Part shown: positions 1 through 10,207 of the stretch, one piece after another
Numbering within the stretch: the stretch's first letter is position 1
Layout: every line of letters begins with the position of its first letter
Source of the DNA: Adiantum capillus-veneris
Lineage: Eukaryota > Streptophyta > Polypodiopsida > Polypodiales > Pteridaceae
NCBI GenBank assembly: GCA_014529385.2
Contig: CM043952.1
Span: 68,019,370-68,083,369, forward strand
DNA length: 64,000 bases
Reading direction: 5' to 3'
Program-made: the position numbers and the translations under genes
Notes under the pieces: generated by a model
What the model was told of the DNA's origin: nothing
Database searches by the model: none
What the model saw: the letters and a program-made list of their open reading frames with translations, nothing else

Positions 1-329
1 CCACTATTTTGAGCTGAAGAGCTTGACATTCGTGCATCCACGAATGAAAAGAATCACCTGCACCCATACACAACCAATTGCAATAGCCTAACAAGCCTAC
101 TTTTCCCCTCCCAAGATATTGAAGAACCATACACATTCGTCTCACCGACAGTATGACGATCTTGGGATCACCTCTGCTCAACCTCACGTGCGGCCTTCGG
201 TGCAAACACCGCGGACAAGCAATATGTACACTTTTGTTGTGCGGAGTACATGGTGGTGGAGGCATACGATTTGTGATGTCCATGAGCACCATGACAGCTG
301 TTGCGTGAGTAAGCAAAGAATGAAAAGAA
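1..329. other. Unassigned flanking sequence
   Basis: I see no gene, RNA or recognisable element here. The open frames that run through it continue into the purine tract to the right and have no protein-like composition. Confidence 0.5.
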
Positions 330-552
330 AGAGGGGGGAGGGAGAGGGAGGAACATGGGAGGAGAGAAGGGGGCAGAGGGGGAGAGGGAGAGAGAGGGGA
401 GGAGGAGGAGAGAAGGGGGTAGGGAGGGAGAGGAGAAGAACATGGGAGGAGAGAAGGGGGCAGAGGGGGGAGAGGGAGAGAGAGGGGAGGAGGAGGAGAG
501 AAGAGGGTAGGGAGGGAGAGGAGAGGGAGAGAGGAGGAAGGAGGAGGAGAGA
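330..552. repeat. Purine (GA/GGA) tract with an 87-bp tandem duplication
   Basis: The plus strand is almost all A and G. Two near-identical units of about 87 bp begin with GAACATGGGAGG at 351 and at 438. Open frames through the tract encode only Arg/Glu/Gly or Ser/Leu/Pro runs and are not genes. Confidence 0.85.
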
Positions 553-959
553 ACAAATATTTTTTTTGGGGGGGGGGGGGTTTGTTTTTGAAAAAGTGGA
601 CTTTTAGTATTTGTAGGTTTAAAAAAATGTCAAAAAATGATTTTTTGATGTGTATATATGTTGGGAGGGAGTTTTAAGTCAAAAATAAGTAAAAATAACT
701 TTTTTGAAAAAAAGTCAAATTTTGGATCTTAGTGACCCACGTTTTTGCTGATGTGGCCACACCCCTTTACTCCCTTCACTTTCCAAAAGCTAGAGAGAGA
801 AAGTGACCTCTTAGGTCCACATCTTACATGTGTCTAAAAAAAAGGCTAGAAAAGTCTACTCAAAACTAGCTTCTTGAATACCTTTGTCCCCTTAACCCTA
901 CACAACATTAGCCTTAATCCCTAAAAATTAGGATTCCTTACAAGGCCCATGCAAAGTCC
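553..959. other. AT-rich sequence without a gene
   Basis: It begins with a T run and a G run of about a dozen bases each (562-581), followed by AT-rich sequence. No coding pattern was seen. The remnant of the LINE reverse transcriptase fades out near 960. Confidence 0.5.
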
Positions 960-1257
960 ATATTTCTCCTAATGGAGAGCAACAAATTTGTTTGGGGATG
1001 GGTTTGATAAGCCCTCTCTTAACACTTGCTTCCAACGACTCTTCAAAAACAGCTAGATTGGCCATCCGTGTGACTAGACCCTTGAGATCTTCCCAAAATT
1101 CCCTGAAGAATTCCGCCCTCAGTCCATCCTAGTCGGGAGACTTTTCATTGCCAAGATCTTTTCGTGCCGCTGAGCATTCTTCCTCAGATAAGGCCTTTTC
1201 CATGCGGTTGGCTTCCTTCTGGGGAACCTTCTTTTCAACACTTCCAAGTAAAGACGC
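960..1257 (-). pseudogene. LINE ORF2 fragment, start of reverse transcriptase
   Basis: On the minus strand this reads as the N-terminal part of a non-LTR (L1-type) reverse transcriptase. It has a helix rich in Lys/Glu, then KSP followed by one residue and a stop, then DGLRAEFFREFW, then GLIKPIPK. This is the familiar KSPGPDG / AEFF.EFW / LIPK block of plant LINEs. An in-frame TAG falls inside the KSPGPDG motif. Similarity ends near position 960, before the RT catalytic motifs, so the 3' part of the element is missing. The fragment is the continuation of the ORF2 at 10208-11525: gypsy A1 separates the two pieces, and the frame carries on across the insertion once one copy of the ACGC target duplication is discounted. 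Confidence 0.8.
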
Positions 1258-1469
1258 TGACGGGAGCAAAGCGAACCCCGAACCCCGACGGCCTCTAAAA
1301 CACCGGGGACCGAATGGCGCGCCTCGAGCCTGTCATGGTAAAGCAAACAGGGGGGGCACCACCTAGCTTCAGTGGCTAGGACGCAAACAACACACCACCA
1401 TAACAAAGTTTTCATCCAAAAGAGATGGATGCTTGGGAGTAATGATGAAGAGGAAAGGGAATGAGATCA

Positions 1470-1515
<46 letters not shown>

Positions 1516-2887
1516 GGTATAGCGGCTTAGTACTTAGGCATCACAAAAGGATGGCGAATCCGCACACCCTTCACATATACACAAGCTCACTCCAAAACAC
1601 AAGACTAAGTGGCGAATCCGCACACCCTTCACATATACACAAGCTCACTCCAAAACACAAGACAAGGTGGCGATTCCGCACACCTCACATGGGCAAAACA
1701 TTGCAAGAAAACATACTCACAAAACTTCAAGCTTTATTTAGAGAATTAGGCGATGAAATGGGGAGCATAGGGTAGGGGAATGAGAAGGGAGAGAGTGGTA
1801 GAGCACATGGCGGATAGGTGGGAGTTGATGGCGAAGACTCGCACGAGGATTATGGCCATCATCCTTCATTTAGTTGCCCTTCATCTTCCATAGCCAAGGG
1901 TGTAGAGGTCATGCTCAAGACAAGCATGGTGATTGCGGTGATGGTGATGGTGTGAGTGTGTGTGTGTGTGTGCACTAGGCACACACAGTGCATAGTGTGT
2001 TCTTTGGTGATGTTGTGTGTTTTTGTGTGATGGTGACCCCTCTTTATATAGGGGAGGAGGGGGGGGGAGAAATTCTAGAATTTAGAAATGAAGAAATCAT
2101 TATCTACATAGGCCATGTGACTGTGGGCCCCACTTGTCTGGCTGTGTGTATATGTGCCAGAACAGCAGTCTCATGAGAGAGAGACTAAGAGAGAAAGAGA
2201 TGGGTTGATGAAAAAAAGTGAGAGGTGACATGGAGAATAAAGTAATTACAAGAGGGGAGAGAGAGGAGTGTGTTCAGAGGTGAATCTGTGTGCAGATGTG
2301 TGTGAACACAAGAAAAATCAGGTAACCACCGGGTGGGGATGGGTCTGTGGGCACCTTTTTTAGTGAAACTGAGTGTGTGTGAGTGTGGGGGAGGTTATTT
2401 AGCTACAAGACAAGAGACATGGCGCCCTTTAGAGAGAGGGGGGGGTATGGGTCATGGGATATGATAGGACAGAGAAAGGGGGGGTGGGGTATACTATTTT
2501 GGAAGATAGGGTAAGTTGCATGTGAGTTAGGGTGCATTATTGGTGAGTTAGAATGCATTATTGGTGAGAGGTGGGGGTAGCTTGAGGGAAGAGAGAAAGG
2601 AGAAAGGACAAGGGGAAGAGAGAGGGAGTTGACCTTTTGAGTGGAGGAGAGGAAAAGGGACACACGGCGGGGCAACAGTGAAGAAAAAAGAGGCAAGGTG
2701 GGGATGGGCTGCCCCGCAGGCATGAGGTGGCCTATTTTACCTTTCTCATATATTTACATAATCATACTTTATTTTTTTCTTACTTTTTCCAATGTCTTTT
2801 ATCACTCCCTCCCTAAGAGGGGGTTTTCATGGGGTGGGGACGAGAGAAGAGGGGTATGGGAGCTTGGCTTGTGAAAAGCCCCCATCA
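1258..2887 (-). repeat. 3' LTR of A1
   Basis: The LTR is bounded by TGACGGGAGC at its low-coordinate end and CCCCCATCA at 2887, giving TG..CA on the minus strand. It is longer than the 5' LTR because a unit of about 60 bp (starting GGCGAATCCGCACACCC, at about 1552 and about 1610) is tandemly duplicated here and single in the other LTR. It contains a (GA)n run at about 1472-1509. Confidence 0.93.
2041..2050 (-). promoter_or_regulatory. TATA box in A1 3' LTR
   Basis: The minus strand reads CCCCTATATAAAGAGGGG, a good plant TATA element. It is conserved in all three complete family-A LTRs (also 9362-9371 and 46424-46433). Its position in the LTR fits the U3 promoter. Confidence 0.6.
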
Positions 2888-2906
2888 TTAGCCCTCCCCT
2901 TTTGGC
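2888..2906 (-). other. Polypurine tract of A1
   Basis: Immediately before the 3' LTR the minus strand reads AAAAGGGGAGGGC then TAA. This is the expected plus-strand priming site. The A2 equivalent is at 52682-52697. Confidence 0.75.
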
Positions 2907-2915
2907 TAGAGGCAT

Positions 2916-5900
2916 TCATGTCTCTAGCTCATCTGTTTGATCATTATCGTCGGAGGTGGCGGCTGATGGTGTGTCCTCATCTGGAATGTCAATAGGTGGA
3001 GCCTGGTCAAATCGAAGAAAATAAGGTTTAAGTCGCCAACCATTTACCCTGGTTTTATGAAGTTTTCCATCAGCCTCCATAAGCTGGTAGCTTCCATTGG
3101 CATACTTTTTCCTGACAATGAAAGGACCTTCCCATTGGAGTAGGAGTTTCTTATCCTTGCGCGTGTCGAAGCGATTGTCGTAGCGGAGCACCAACATTCC
3201 TTTCTTCAATTCTTTTTTCCGGAGATGCTCGTTAAAGCTAAGCCATCTATGCTCTGCTTGTGCTGCATAATAATTTATTGCTTCTTCTCTGTCCAGCTGC
3301 AGTCTTTCCAAGTTGATGATGTGATCTCTCAAATGCATGTTGGGCTGTTGAAGCTGGCTTGCCATTACTCTGAGACTTTGTAGTTGCACTTCAATGGGCA
3401 AGATTGCTTCCTTACCAAATACTAGATGATACGGTGTGAATCCCAAGGATGTACGAAATGAAGTTCTCTAGGCCCATAAAGCTGGTAGTAGATACTTATC
3501 CCAGTCTCCAGGATGATTGTTTACCTGCTTGGTAATAATTTTAGAAACCATTCCATTTACCTTTTCAACTAGGCCATTACATTGAGGGTAATATGGTGAA
3601 GAGTGCCTCCTTGTAATGCCCAGTTTTTGCATTAATTCTCCTACCAAGTCTGGTCTGAAACCTGGCCCTCTATCAGAGATGATCTCTAAAGGTGTGCCAA
3701 ACCTACAGCATATGTGCTCGTAGATAAATTTAGCTACCTCTACTGCTGTGATTCTAGTGGTGGTTGTAGCCTCTGCCCATCTAGTCATGTAGTCGACCCC
3801 CATGATAATGTAGAATTTTCCTGAGTTGGCCCTAGGTAATGGCCCAATGGCATCGATACCCCATTTTTCAAATGGGCCATATGAGAGAATAGGTGTCTGT
3901 GGTTCAGGCATAAGTGACCTAGTGCCGGCCTTTTGACACAACTTACATGTTTTGCACCAGTGGTGTACATCACGGTTGAGGCTAGGCCATATGAAGCCTG
4001 CCTGCAAGATTTTCCTACTTGTTATGTATAGGGCAAAGTGACCACCACAAACCCCGTCGTGACAGCTAGCAATTACTCCTGTGATTTCCTGAGAGAGAGG
4101 GACCTTCCTGAGTATTTGGTCCTTACCCTTACAGTACAAACCGTCATTGATGAGTCGATACCTTGTGGCCTTCCGCGTCAGCCATTGCTTCTGTCCCTTT
4201 GTTAAATCTGATGGGCATTCCCCTGTTTCCAAAAAATGCATGATGTCAGGCAAGGCATCACTTCCTTGAAATAGAGGGAGCTTTAGTTTTATTGCTCCAA
4301 CCACCACTTCCTGTAGTCTTTCACTTGCTATGGTATCTGCTTCTTGGTTTTGAGCCCTTGGGATATGGTGTATTTGAACTTCTTCAAACTTACCCAACAA
4401 GGTTTTTACACCACTTAAGTGAGTCCTTAAACTAAGATTCTTGCATGTCCATGCTCCATTTACTTGCCTTACCAGAAGTAGAGCATCCCCAAATACATTA
4501 AGGCGTTGTACACCTTGCAAGACGCACCATTGTAGACCCTTGGTTAGTGCTTCATACTCAGCTTCATTGTTAGAATGTGAATCTAACAATTGGCCCAACG
4601 AAAATACCTTTGTCCCTTTGTCATCAAAGACCACTATGCCTACAGCTGCTTTGTCGGACGCTCGCTTGTAGGCTCCATCAAAGTAGAGAGAGTATGCTCC
4701 TTCTACCATCGGTAGTACTGGAGGTAATCGGACTTCTCCTTCCTTAGATTGCTTCTCCTTCCTTTCAAAGACTTGGTAGGTCATGAGTCCCCCCAAACTT
4801 GCCCTTGTCGTGCTTTCTACCTGTACCGTGTAGTCAAACTCTTGCAGACGAACTAGCCATTTAGTAATTCTAGCAGACACATCCATGTGTTGTACAACAT
4901 AGGGAAATATTTCATCCGTGGTTAGAATCACAAATTGCTTAGGCATCAAATATGACCTAAACTTTGTAGTTGCAAATCTAAGAGCTAGGACTAAGTGTTC
5001 CACATGGGTAAAACCTTTCTCTCCTGCTGTCATCATTCGACTAGAGAAGTAGATTGGCCTCATGAAAGATGTCGTCGTATCCTTTTGGAGTAGCACAGCC
5101 CCCAATGAGTCATCACCAACACTTGAGGTGACATAGAATTTTTCATCCCACTTAGGTGATGAGATAGTTGGCAGAGTGGCTAAGACCTCCTTTACCTTGT
5201 TGTAGTGATGTTCGCTTTCCTCGTCCCAAGTGAAAGTTGATCTTTGAGTGAGTTGTTGCAGTGGTAGAACAAGTTGTGATAGTAGATGTATGAATCTACT
5301 TAAGTACCTCACCTTCTGTAGAAAAGAGACCAGTTGACGTGCGGTCATTGGTGAAGGTAGGGCTATGAGTGCGGACACCTTACTTGGGTCGACGTTGATA
5401 CCTTTTGCTGAAATTTCATGGCCTAGTAGAATGACTTTACTCTCCCCAATGTGGCATTTATCCACATTTAATTGCCCACCTAGGCTCTGCAACCTAGCCA
5501 AACCTTCAGTTACCTTTTCTAAATGTGAAATACGGGAGCTATATATACAAAAATCATCAATGAACACTCTTATGGATGTTCCAAAGAACGGTTGAAAAAC
5601 ATATGTGACATATCTTTGGAATGTGGCAGGTGCATTTGTGAGACCAAATGGCATAACCCTGTATGCAAAACAACCCCATGGCGTGATAAAAGTGGTTTTT
5701 AGCTGATCTTCCAAAGCTATGCGTATTTGAAAGTATCCAAAATAACCATCACAGACGGTATAGCATTCAAAACCCGCTACTTCATTCAGAATTTCATCCA
5801 AGAAAGGGAGAGGAAAGTGGTCTCTCTTTGTAGCTCCATTTAGTGGTTTTTAGTCAACACAGACCCTCCACTTACCATTCTTTTTAGGCGTCACCACTAC

Positions 5901-6123
5901 GGGTGACACCCATTCTGAGTTTTCTACAGGATAGATGGATCCCGCCTCCAGCAGTTTCCTTACCTCGGCCAAGAGTGTCTTTTCTTGTATGACCCCCAGT
6001 CATCGTAGCTTTTGCACAACTGGTTTTACCCCTTCCTTCAGCTTAATATGATGTTCCACCACTGTAATGCCTGTGATTCTTTCATAGTTGTCAATGAACA
6101 GGTTAGGAAATCCCATCAACATT
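2916..6123 (-). pseudogene. A1 pol: RT, RNase H, archaeal-type RNase H, integrase (broken)
   Basis: Reading down from about 6070, this is the N-terminal RT with VSPVVVTPKKNGKWRVCVD, then PFGLTNAPATFQR and the catalytic FIDDF (YxDD variant). A gypsy RNase H follows, then a second RNase H with YFDGAYKRAS and NNEAEYEAL. The integrase has an HHCC zinc region (CGGH ... CKTCKLCQ), the core residues GIDAIG, ISDRGPG and CNGLVEKVNG, and a basic C-terminal region ending at 2916. The two RNase H domains mark the Tat lineage. Stops break the frame at 6000-6002 (TGA where A2 has CGA), 5850-5852 (TAA where A2 has a Tyr codon) and 3468-3470 (TAG where A2 has a Tyr codon). The longest open piece is 3468-5801. 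It cannot make a full polyprotein as it stands. Confidence 0.92.
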
Positions 6124-6125
6124 TG

Positions 6126-6545
6126 CTAAAAACTATCTTTCTCCTCAAGTGTTAATTCCGTAGACAACATACCCTTCAACCTACTTCCTCCTAGGCCAGG
6201 TGATTTGCTCTCCTCTTCATTGGGTTGCCCTTTTGGTGATGGATCACCAGTTGTGCTTACCCTTTGTGGATCCTTCATAATGATACCCATCACATCAATG
6301 GAACTGTCACTTTCGTCGGTGGATGTGGTTTCCTCCTCAGAACTGGAAGATTCGCTAGTGGTTTCATCTGCCGATGTTTCCAGATTCATTTGCTTCTGCT
6401 TGGCAATCCTCATGTGGTAGTAGATTGTCTCCCCTTTCTTACCGGTCATGCATAGAAGGCCAGTACCCCAGTCCTGTTTTGCCTTCATGGCCATCAACCA
6501 TGGCCTTCCCAAAATTAGTGGATAGCCCTCCCCCTTAGTAGGCAT
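6126..6545 (-). pseudogene. A1 protease C-terminal half and acidic linker
   Basis: The segment encodes EGYPLILGRPWLM, the C-terminal part of a gypsy retropepsin, followed by a Ser/Glu/Thr-rich linker before RT. The catalytic N-terminal half is absent: the upstream gag frame ends in unrelated codons at 6563, and the protease remnant starts in another frame. Copy A2 has the complementary half, with IDGGAQICV at about 49442-49468, and lacks this one. Confidence 0.8.
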
Positions 6546-6562
6546 TACAAAAACATCTACCT

Positions 6563-7774
6563 CTACCTCAGTGTGATGTCGGTGATGCCCAATTTCCGTT
6601 GTGGCCTGGATGGCCTCTTGCTAGTTTCTCCTCTCATGCTCCTCTCATCATCTGATTGTGTAGCTTTCTCCCTCCTAGCTCTTTTCACAGTCATGGCTTC
6701 AAGTGGTTCTAAAAAGGTTACCTTCTCCTTACCCTTGTCCCTCTCCTTTGCTCTGGGTGGCTCCACTACTATGGCTTTTCCTTTCTCTTCTAGCCTTATG
6801 ATGTTTACAGGGCGATCAGGTGGTGGGGCTGGTGGCAGAGGTGGGATGGATGCTTGTAGTGGTGTCTGGGGTGGACGTAGAATTTGTGTTGGTGGGGGTG
6901 GTGCTCGGGGTGGGGGTGTTCTTTCTCTAGGGGGTGGCAATTGGTTCCTCCTACCTCCTCTATTATAGTTTTGTCGTGGTTTGGGACAGTAGTACATACC
7001 GTGACCGTCTTCTCCGCAGTTGTAGCAATGATACTCCCTGTTTTGTCGTCGTGCTCTTCCAGGGTCTTGATCTCTTTCTTGACTCCTCCCTTGTTGTATT
7101 AAGTGGATAGACAAATTCTGCAGTTGGTCATTAATATGGGCCAACATATCTTGTTGGTCATCTCTTACCCCAAGAGCCGGTGGTGGTGGTGGAATGGTGG
7201 TTGTCGTAGTTGCTGGTCGACGCGACGTTCCTGATTCTATTGACTCGGTTTCTTTGGCTTTCATTCGCAGCTTGTTGTCTTTAAGGCGAGCAATCTCAAC
7301 GGCTAACTCGTACGTAGCCGGGAATCTACTTTTCACCTTCTCCTTGAGAAGCGGCCATAAACCATGCGTAAACCGATCTTTTTTTAGGAAATCGGGTGCA
7401 GCTTCCCCCGTAGCCAGTGACTCAACCCACCGTTCCCACAAATCCACAAATTTGGACTCATAGGTGGCATATTCTAAAAGACCCTCCTGCTTCAAGTCTC
7501 TCAACTTGTCCCACAACTTTTCTGAAGTGGTACCTCCCCCAAAGCGCCTCTTAAAAGCGGTTTTTAAGGGTTCCCAGTCATCCTTGGTTGCTTGTGGAAG
7601 TGCATTGTACCATGATCTAGCTTCTAGCTTCATGAGATGCTTAAAGATTCTAACCCGGGATTCATCCGTATCTTTGTTGCTCACTACACATGCTACTTCA
7701 AAGTCATCTAGGAAGTCTGTTACCAAATCCTCCCCCTTCTTTCCTTTAAATGTTGGAAATGCTACACTTGCCAT
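6563..7774 (-). CDS. A1 gag-like capsid/nucleocapsid protein
   Basis: The protein is about 403 residues from the ATG at 7772-7774 (MASVAFPTF). The frame is open further upstream but has no ATG there. It contains a retrotransposon gag region (ARSWYNALP, FKRRFGG, LREEF-like helix) and one zinc knuckle CYNCGEDGHGMYYC of the C-x2-C-x4-H-x4-C type. A proline-rich tail and a basic segment follow. The frame ends just after GITD, where A2 continues into the protease, so the end is truncated by a deletion. Gag would package the element RNA in virus-like particles in the cytoplasm. It is probably not functional alone. Confidence 0.85.
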   Translation of the reverse strand: MASVAFPTFKGKKGEDLVTDFLDDFEVACVVSNKDTDESRVRIFKHLMKLEARSWYNALPQATKDDWEPLKTAFKRRFGGGTTSEKLWDKLRDLKQEGLLEYATYESKFVDLWERWVESLATGEAAPDFLKKDRFTHGLWPLLKEKVKSRFPATYELAVEIARLKDNKLRMKAKETESIESGTSRRPATTTTTIPPPPPALGVRDDQQDMLAHINDQLQNLSIHLIQQGRSQERDQDPGRARRQNREYHCYNCGEDGHGMYYCPKPRQNYNRGGRRNQLPPPRERTPPPRAPPPPTQILRPPQTPLQASIPPLPPAPPPDRPVNIIRLEEKGKAIVVEPPRAKERDKGKEKVTFLEPLEAMTVKRARREKATQSDDERSMRGETSKRPSRPQRKLGITDITLR

Positions 7775-7857
7775 GATTACTGAGAGAGAGCTAGAAAGAC
7801 ACACTGCTTAACTTGCAAAAGTTTTTTTCTTCTTTACAAGGAGGCGTGTATACCCTC

Positions 7858-8076
7858 TTATACTAGGACATAGATTAAAACTTCAAACGGTACATTGCCT
7901 TGTACCAAAGGTAAGACAAATGGTTGATCTGATGTCAGAACCTCCAAAAACCGCTCCCCACCCGGCATGGTGTCAATCACGTGCTGGTAGTGAGCCTTCA
8001 AATCCAGTATTACCTTGATTGAGCGTACACGTGTTGGTATGTGTGATCTGTCTTGAGGTAGGTTGTACTGATTCAT
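7858..8076 (-). CDS. A1 pre-gag ORF, 72 aa, unknown
   Basis: A short ATG-initiated frame (MNQYNLPQDR...) lies between the 5' LTR and gag. The same frame is intact in A2 at 47698-47916 with only a few substitutions. I recognise no domain. Tat/Ogre elements are known for extra ORFs in this leader, so it may be a real product or part of a spliced leader ORF. Confidence 0.4.
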   Translation of the reverse strand: MNQYNLPQDRSHIPTRVRSIKVILDLKAHYQHVIDTMPGGERFLEVLTSDQPFVLPLVQGNVPFEVLIYVLV

Positions 8077-8093
8077 GTGAAGCTTAGAGGTGC

Positions 8094-8318
8094 TTAGTCA
8101 CTGTCCAAGCTTGTGGGAAAGGGTGGTGTTCTTTCCTGAAACAAACTCAGTAGATCCCTAGTTTCTCTAGTGAGAGTGTGAGCCAATGCTTCCGTTATCT
8201 GTGCTGCAGCATCAGGTGCGACTTGAAAACTGACTGTGATAATTACCTCGGTGACTTGAGTTACCCGATTCTCAAAGTAGAAAAGTGTTGATTCTCTATT
8301 GTGTAGAGCTCCTTCCAT
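8094..8318 (-). CDS. A1 pre-gag ORF, 74 aa, unknown
   Basis: This ATG-initiated frame (MEGALHNRE...) has an amphipathic stretch containing VTQVTEVIITVSF. It is intact in A2 at 47456-47680. It lies upstream of the 72-aa ORF in a different frame. No known domain was recognised. Confidence 0.4.
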   Translation of the reverse strand: MEGALHNRESTLFYFENRVTQVTEVIITVSFQVAPDAAAQITEALAHTLTRETRDLLSLFQERTPPFPTSLDSD

Positions 8319-8403
8319 TTTGTTGTTGTGGGTTGATTGTAGGTTGCGGACATGGTTTCGACCTTCTCCTTCTTCTTCTTGGCACTTGGCCTATGTATAT
8401 CCA

Positions 8404-8559
8404 CTAGGTTTGGCGTGTTGGTTGACTCTCCCACTGCAAATCGATTACCGTTACACCTGGCACTCGAGCTTCGATGGAGATGCGGAGTTCGTCTAGTTGT
8501 GCTTGGAGCTCTTCTTCTTCTGTCGTCCAATTAGCAAATCCTGCTAGCCATTCATCCAT
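8404..8559 (-). pseudogene. A1 first pre-gag ORF, interrupted by TAG
   Basis: The frame starts MDEWLAGFANW and is followed by an acidic Glu-rich helix. In A1 it stops at 8404-8406 (TAG where A2 has CAG). In A2 it stops earlier, at 47338-47340 (TAG where A1 has CAG). The common ancestor frame was therefore longer than in either copy. Function is unknown. Confidence 0.45.
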
Positions 8560-8613
8560 TCACAATAGTTTAAGGGTTTCAGTCTTGTAAACTGAAGGGT
8601 TTCATGAAAAGAT

Positions 8614-8630
8614 CCTCAGTGGGGGCACCA
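8614..8630 (-). other. Presumed primer-binding site of A1
   Basis: Two bases inside the 5' LTR the minus strand reads TGGTGCCCCCACTGAGG. Starting with TGG is correct for a site complementary to a tRNA 3' CCA end. I could not assign the tRNA. The same sequence is at 47144-47160 in A2. Confidence 0.6.
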
Positions 8631-8632
8631 AA

Positions 8633-8844
8633 TGGCGGGAGCAAAGCGAACCCCGAACCCCGACGGCCTCTAAAACACCGAGGACCAAATGGCACGCCTC
8701 GAGCCTGTCATGGTAAAGCAAACAGGGGGGGCACCACCTAGCTTCAGCGGCTAGGACGCAAACAACACACCACCATAACAAAGTTTTCATCCAAGAGAGA
8801 TGGATGCTTGGGAGTAATGATGAAGAGGAAAGGGAATGAGATCA

Positions 8845-8887
<43 letters not shown>

Positions 8888-10207
8888 GGGAGGGGGTATA
8901 GCGGCTTAGTACTTAGGCATCACAAAAGGATGGCGAATCCGTAGACTCTTCACATATACACAAGCTCACTCCAAAACACAAGACTAGGTGGCGATTCCGC
9001 ACACCTCACATGGGCAAAACATTGCAAGAAAACATACTCACAAAACCTCAAGCTTTATTTAGACAATTAGGCGATGAAATGGGGAGCATAGGGTAGGGGA
9101 ATGAGAAGGGAGAGAGTGGTAGAGCACATGGCGGATAGGTGGGAGTTGATGGCGAAGACTCGCACGAGGATTATGGCCATCATCCTTCATTTATTTGCCC
9201 TTCATCTTCCATAGCCAAGGGTGTAGAGGTCATGCTCAAGACAAGCATGGTGATTGCGGTGATGGTGATGGTGTGAGTGTGTGTGTGTGTGTGCACTAGG
9301 CACACACAGTGCATAGTGTGTTCTTTGGTGATGTTGTGTGTTTTTGTGTGATGGTGACCCCTCTTTATATAGGGGAGGAGGGGGGGGAGAAATTCTAGAA
9401 TTTAGAAATGAAGAAATCATTATCTACATAGGCCATGTGACTGTGGGCCCCACTTGTCTGGCTGTGTGTATATGTGCCAGAACAGCAGTCTCATGAGAGA
9501 GAGACTAAGAGAGAGAGATGGGTTGATGAAAAAAAGTGAGAGGTGACATGGAGAATAAAGTAATTACAAGAGGGGAGAGAGAGGAGTGTGTTCAGAGGTG
9601 AATCTGTGTGCAGATGTGTGTGAACACAAGAAAAATCAGGTAACCACCGGGTGGGGATGGGTCTGTGGGCACCTTTTTTAGTGAAACTGAGTGTGTGTGA
9701 GTGTAGGGGAGGTTATTTAGCTACAAGACAAGAGACATGGCGCCCTTTAGAGAGAGGGGGGGGTATTTGGGTCATGGGATATGATAGGAGAGAGAAAGGG
9801 GGGGTGGGGTATACTATTTTGGAAGATAGGGTAAGTTGCATGTGAGTTAGGGTGCATTATTGGTGAGTTAGAATGCATTATTGGTGAGAGGTGGGGGTAG
9901 CTTGAGGGGAGAGAGAAAGGAGAAAGGACAAGGGGAAGAGAGAGGGAGTTGACCTTTTGAGTGGAGGAGAGGAAAAGGGACACACGACGGGGCAACAGTG
10001 AAGAAAAAAGAGGCAAGGTGGAGATGGGCTGCCCCGCAGGCATGAGGTGGCCTATTTTACCTTTCTCATATATTTACATAATCATACTTTATTTTTTTCT
10101 TACTTTTTCCAATGTCTTTTATCACTCCCTCCCTAAGAGGGGGTTTTCATGGGGTGGGGACGAGAGAAGAGGGGTATGGGAGCTTGGCTTGTGAAAAGCC
10201 CCCATCA
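8633..10207 (-). repeat. 5' LTR of A1
   Basis: This LTR is about 1575 bp and begins TGATGGGGGC on the minus strand at 10207. It matches the 3' LTR throughout, with scattered substitutions and the single-copy state of the 60-bp unit. A (GA)n run lies at about 8846-8884 and the TATA box at 9362-9371. Confidence 0.93.

Larger units (their letters stand above)
1258..10207 (-). mobile_element. Full-length Ty3/gypsy (Tat lineage) retrotransposon A1
   Basis: This is an LTR retrotransposon in minus orientation. Its two LTRs (8633-10207 and 1258-2887) begin TGATGGGGGC and end CCCG(T/C)CA. The flanks carry ACGC on both sides (1254-1257 and 10208-10211), a 4-bp target duplication. The order is 5' LTR, primer-binding region, short pre-gag ORFs, gag with a CCHC knuckle, protease remnant, RT, RNase H, a second archaeal-type RNase H, integrase, polypurine tract and 3' LTR. 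The extra RNase H before integrase is typical of the Tat/Ogre group. Coding is broken: the catalytic half of the protease is deleted and there are several stops. It sits inside a LINE in the same orientation. A second copy, A2, lies at 45590-53381. Confidence 0.93.

Noticed and set aside
119-607. A 162-codon open frame over the GA-rich tract
   Set aside because: Composition is simple Arg/Glu/Gly repeats from a microsatellite; it has no protein-like part.
8261-8530. An 89-codon frame starting near 8530 in the A1 leader (and 47244-47513 in A2)
   Set aside because: It has no ATG at the claimed start (TTG) and overlaps the MDEW and 74-aa frames; its composition is Arg/Thr/Pro with no support.
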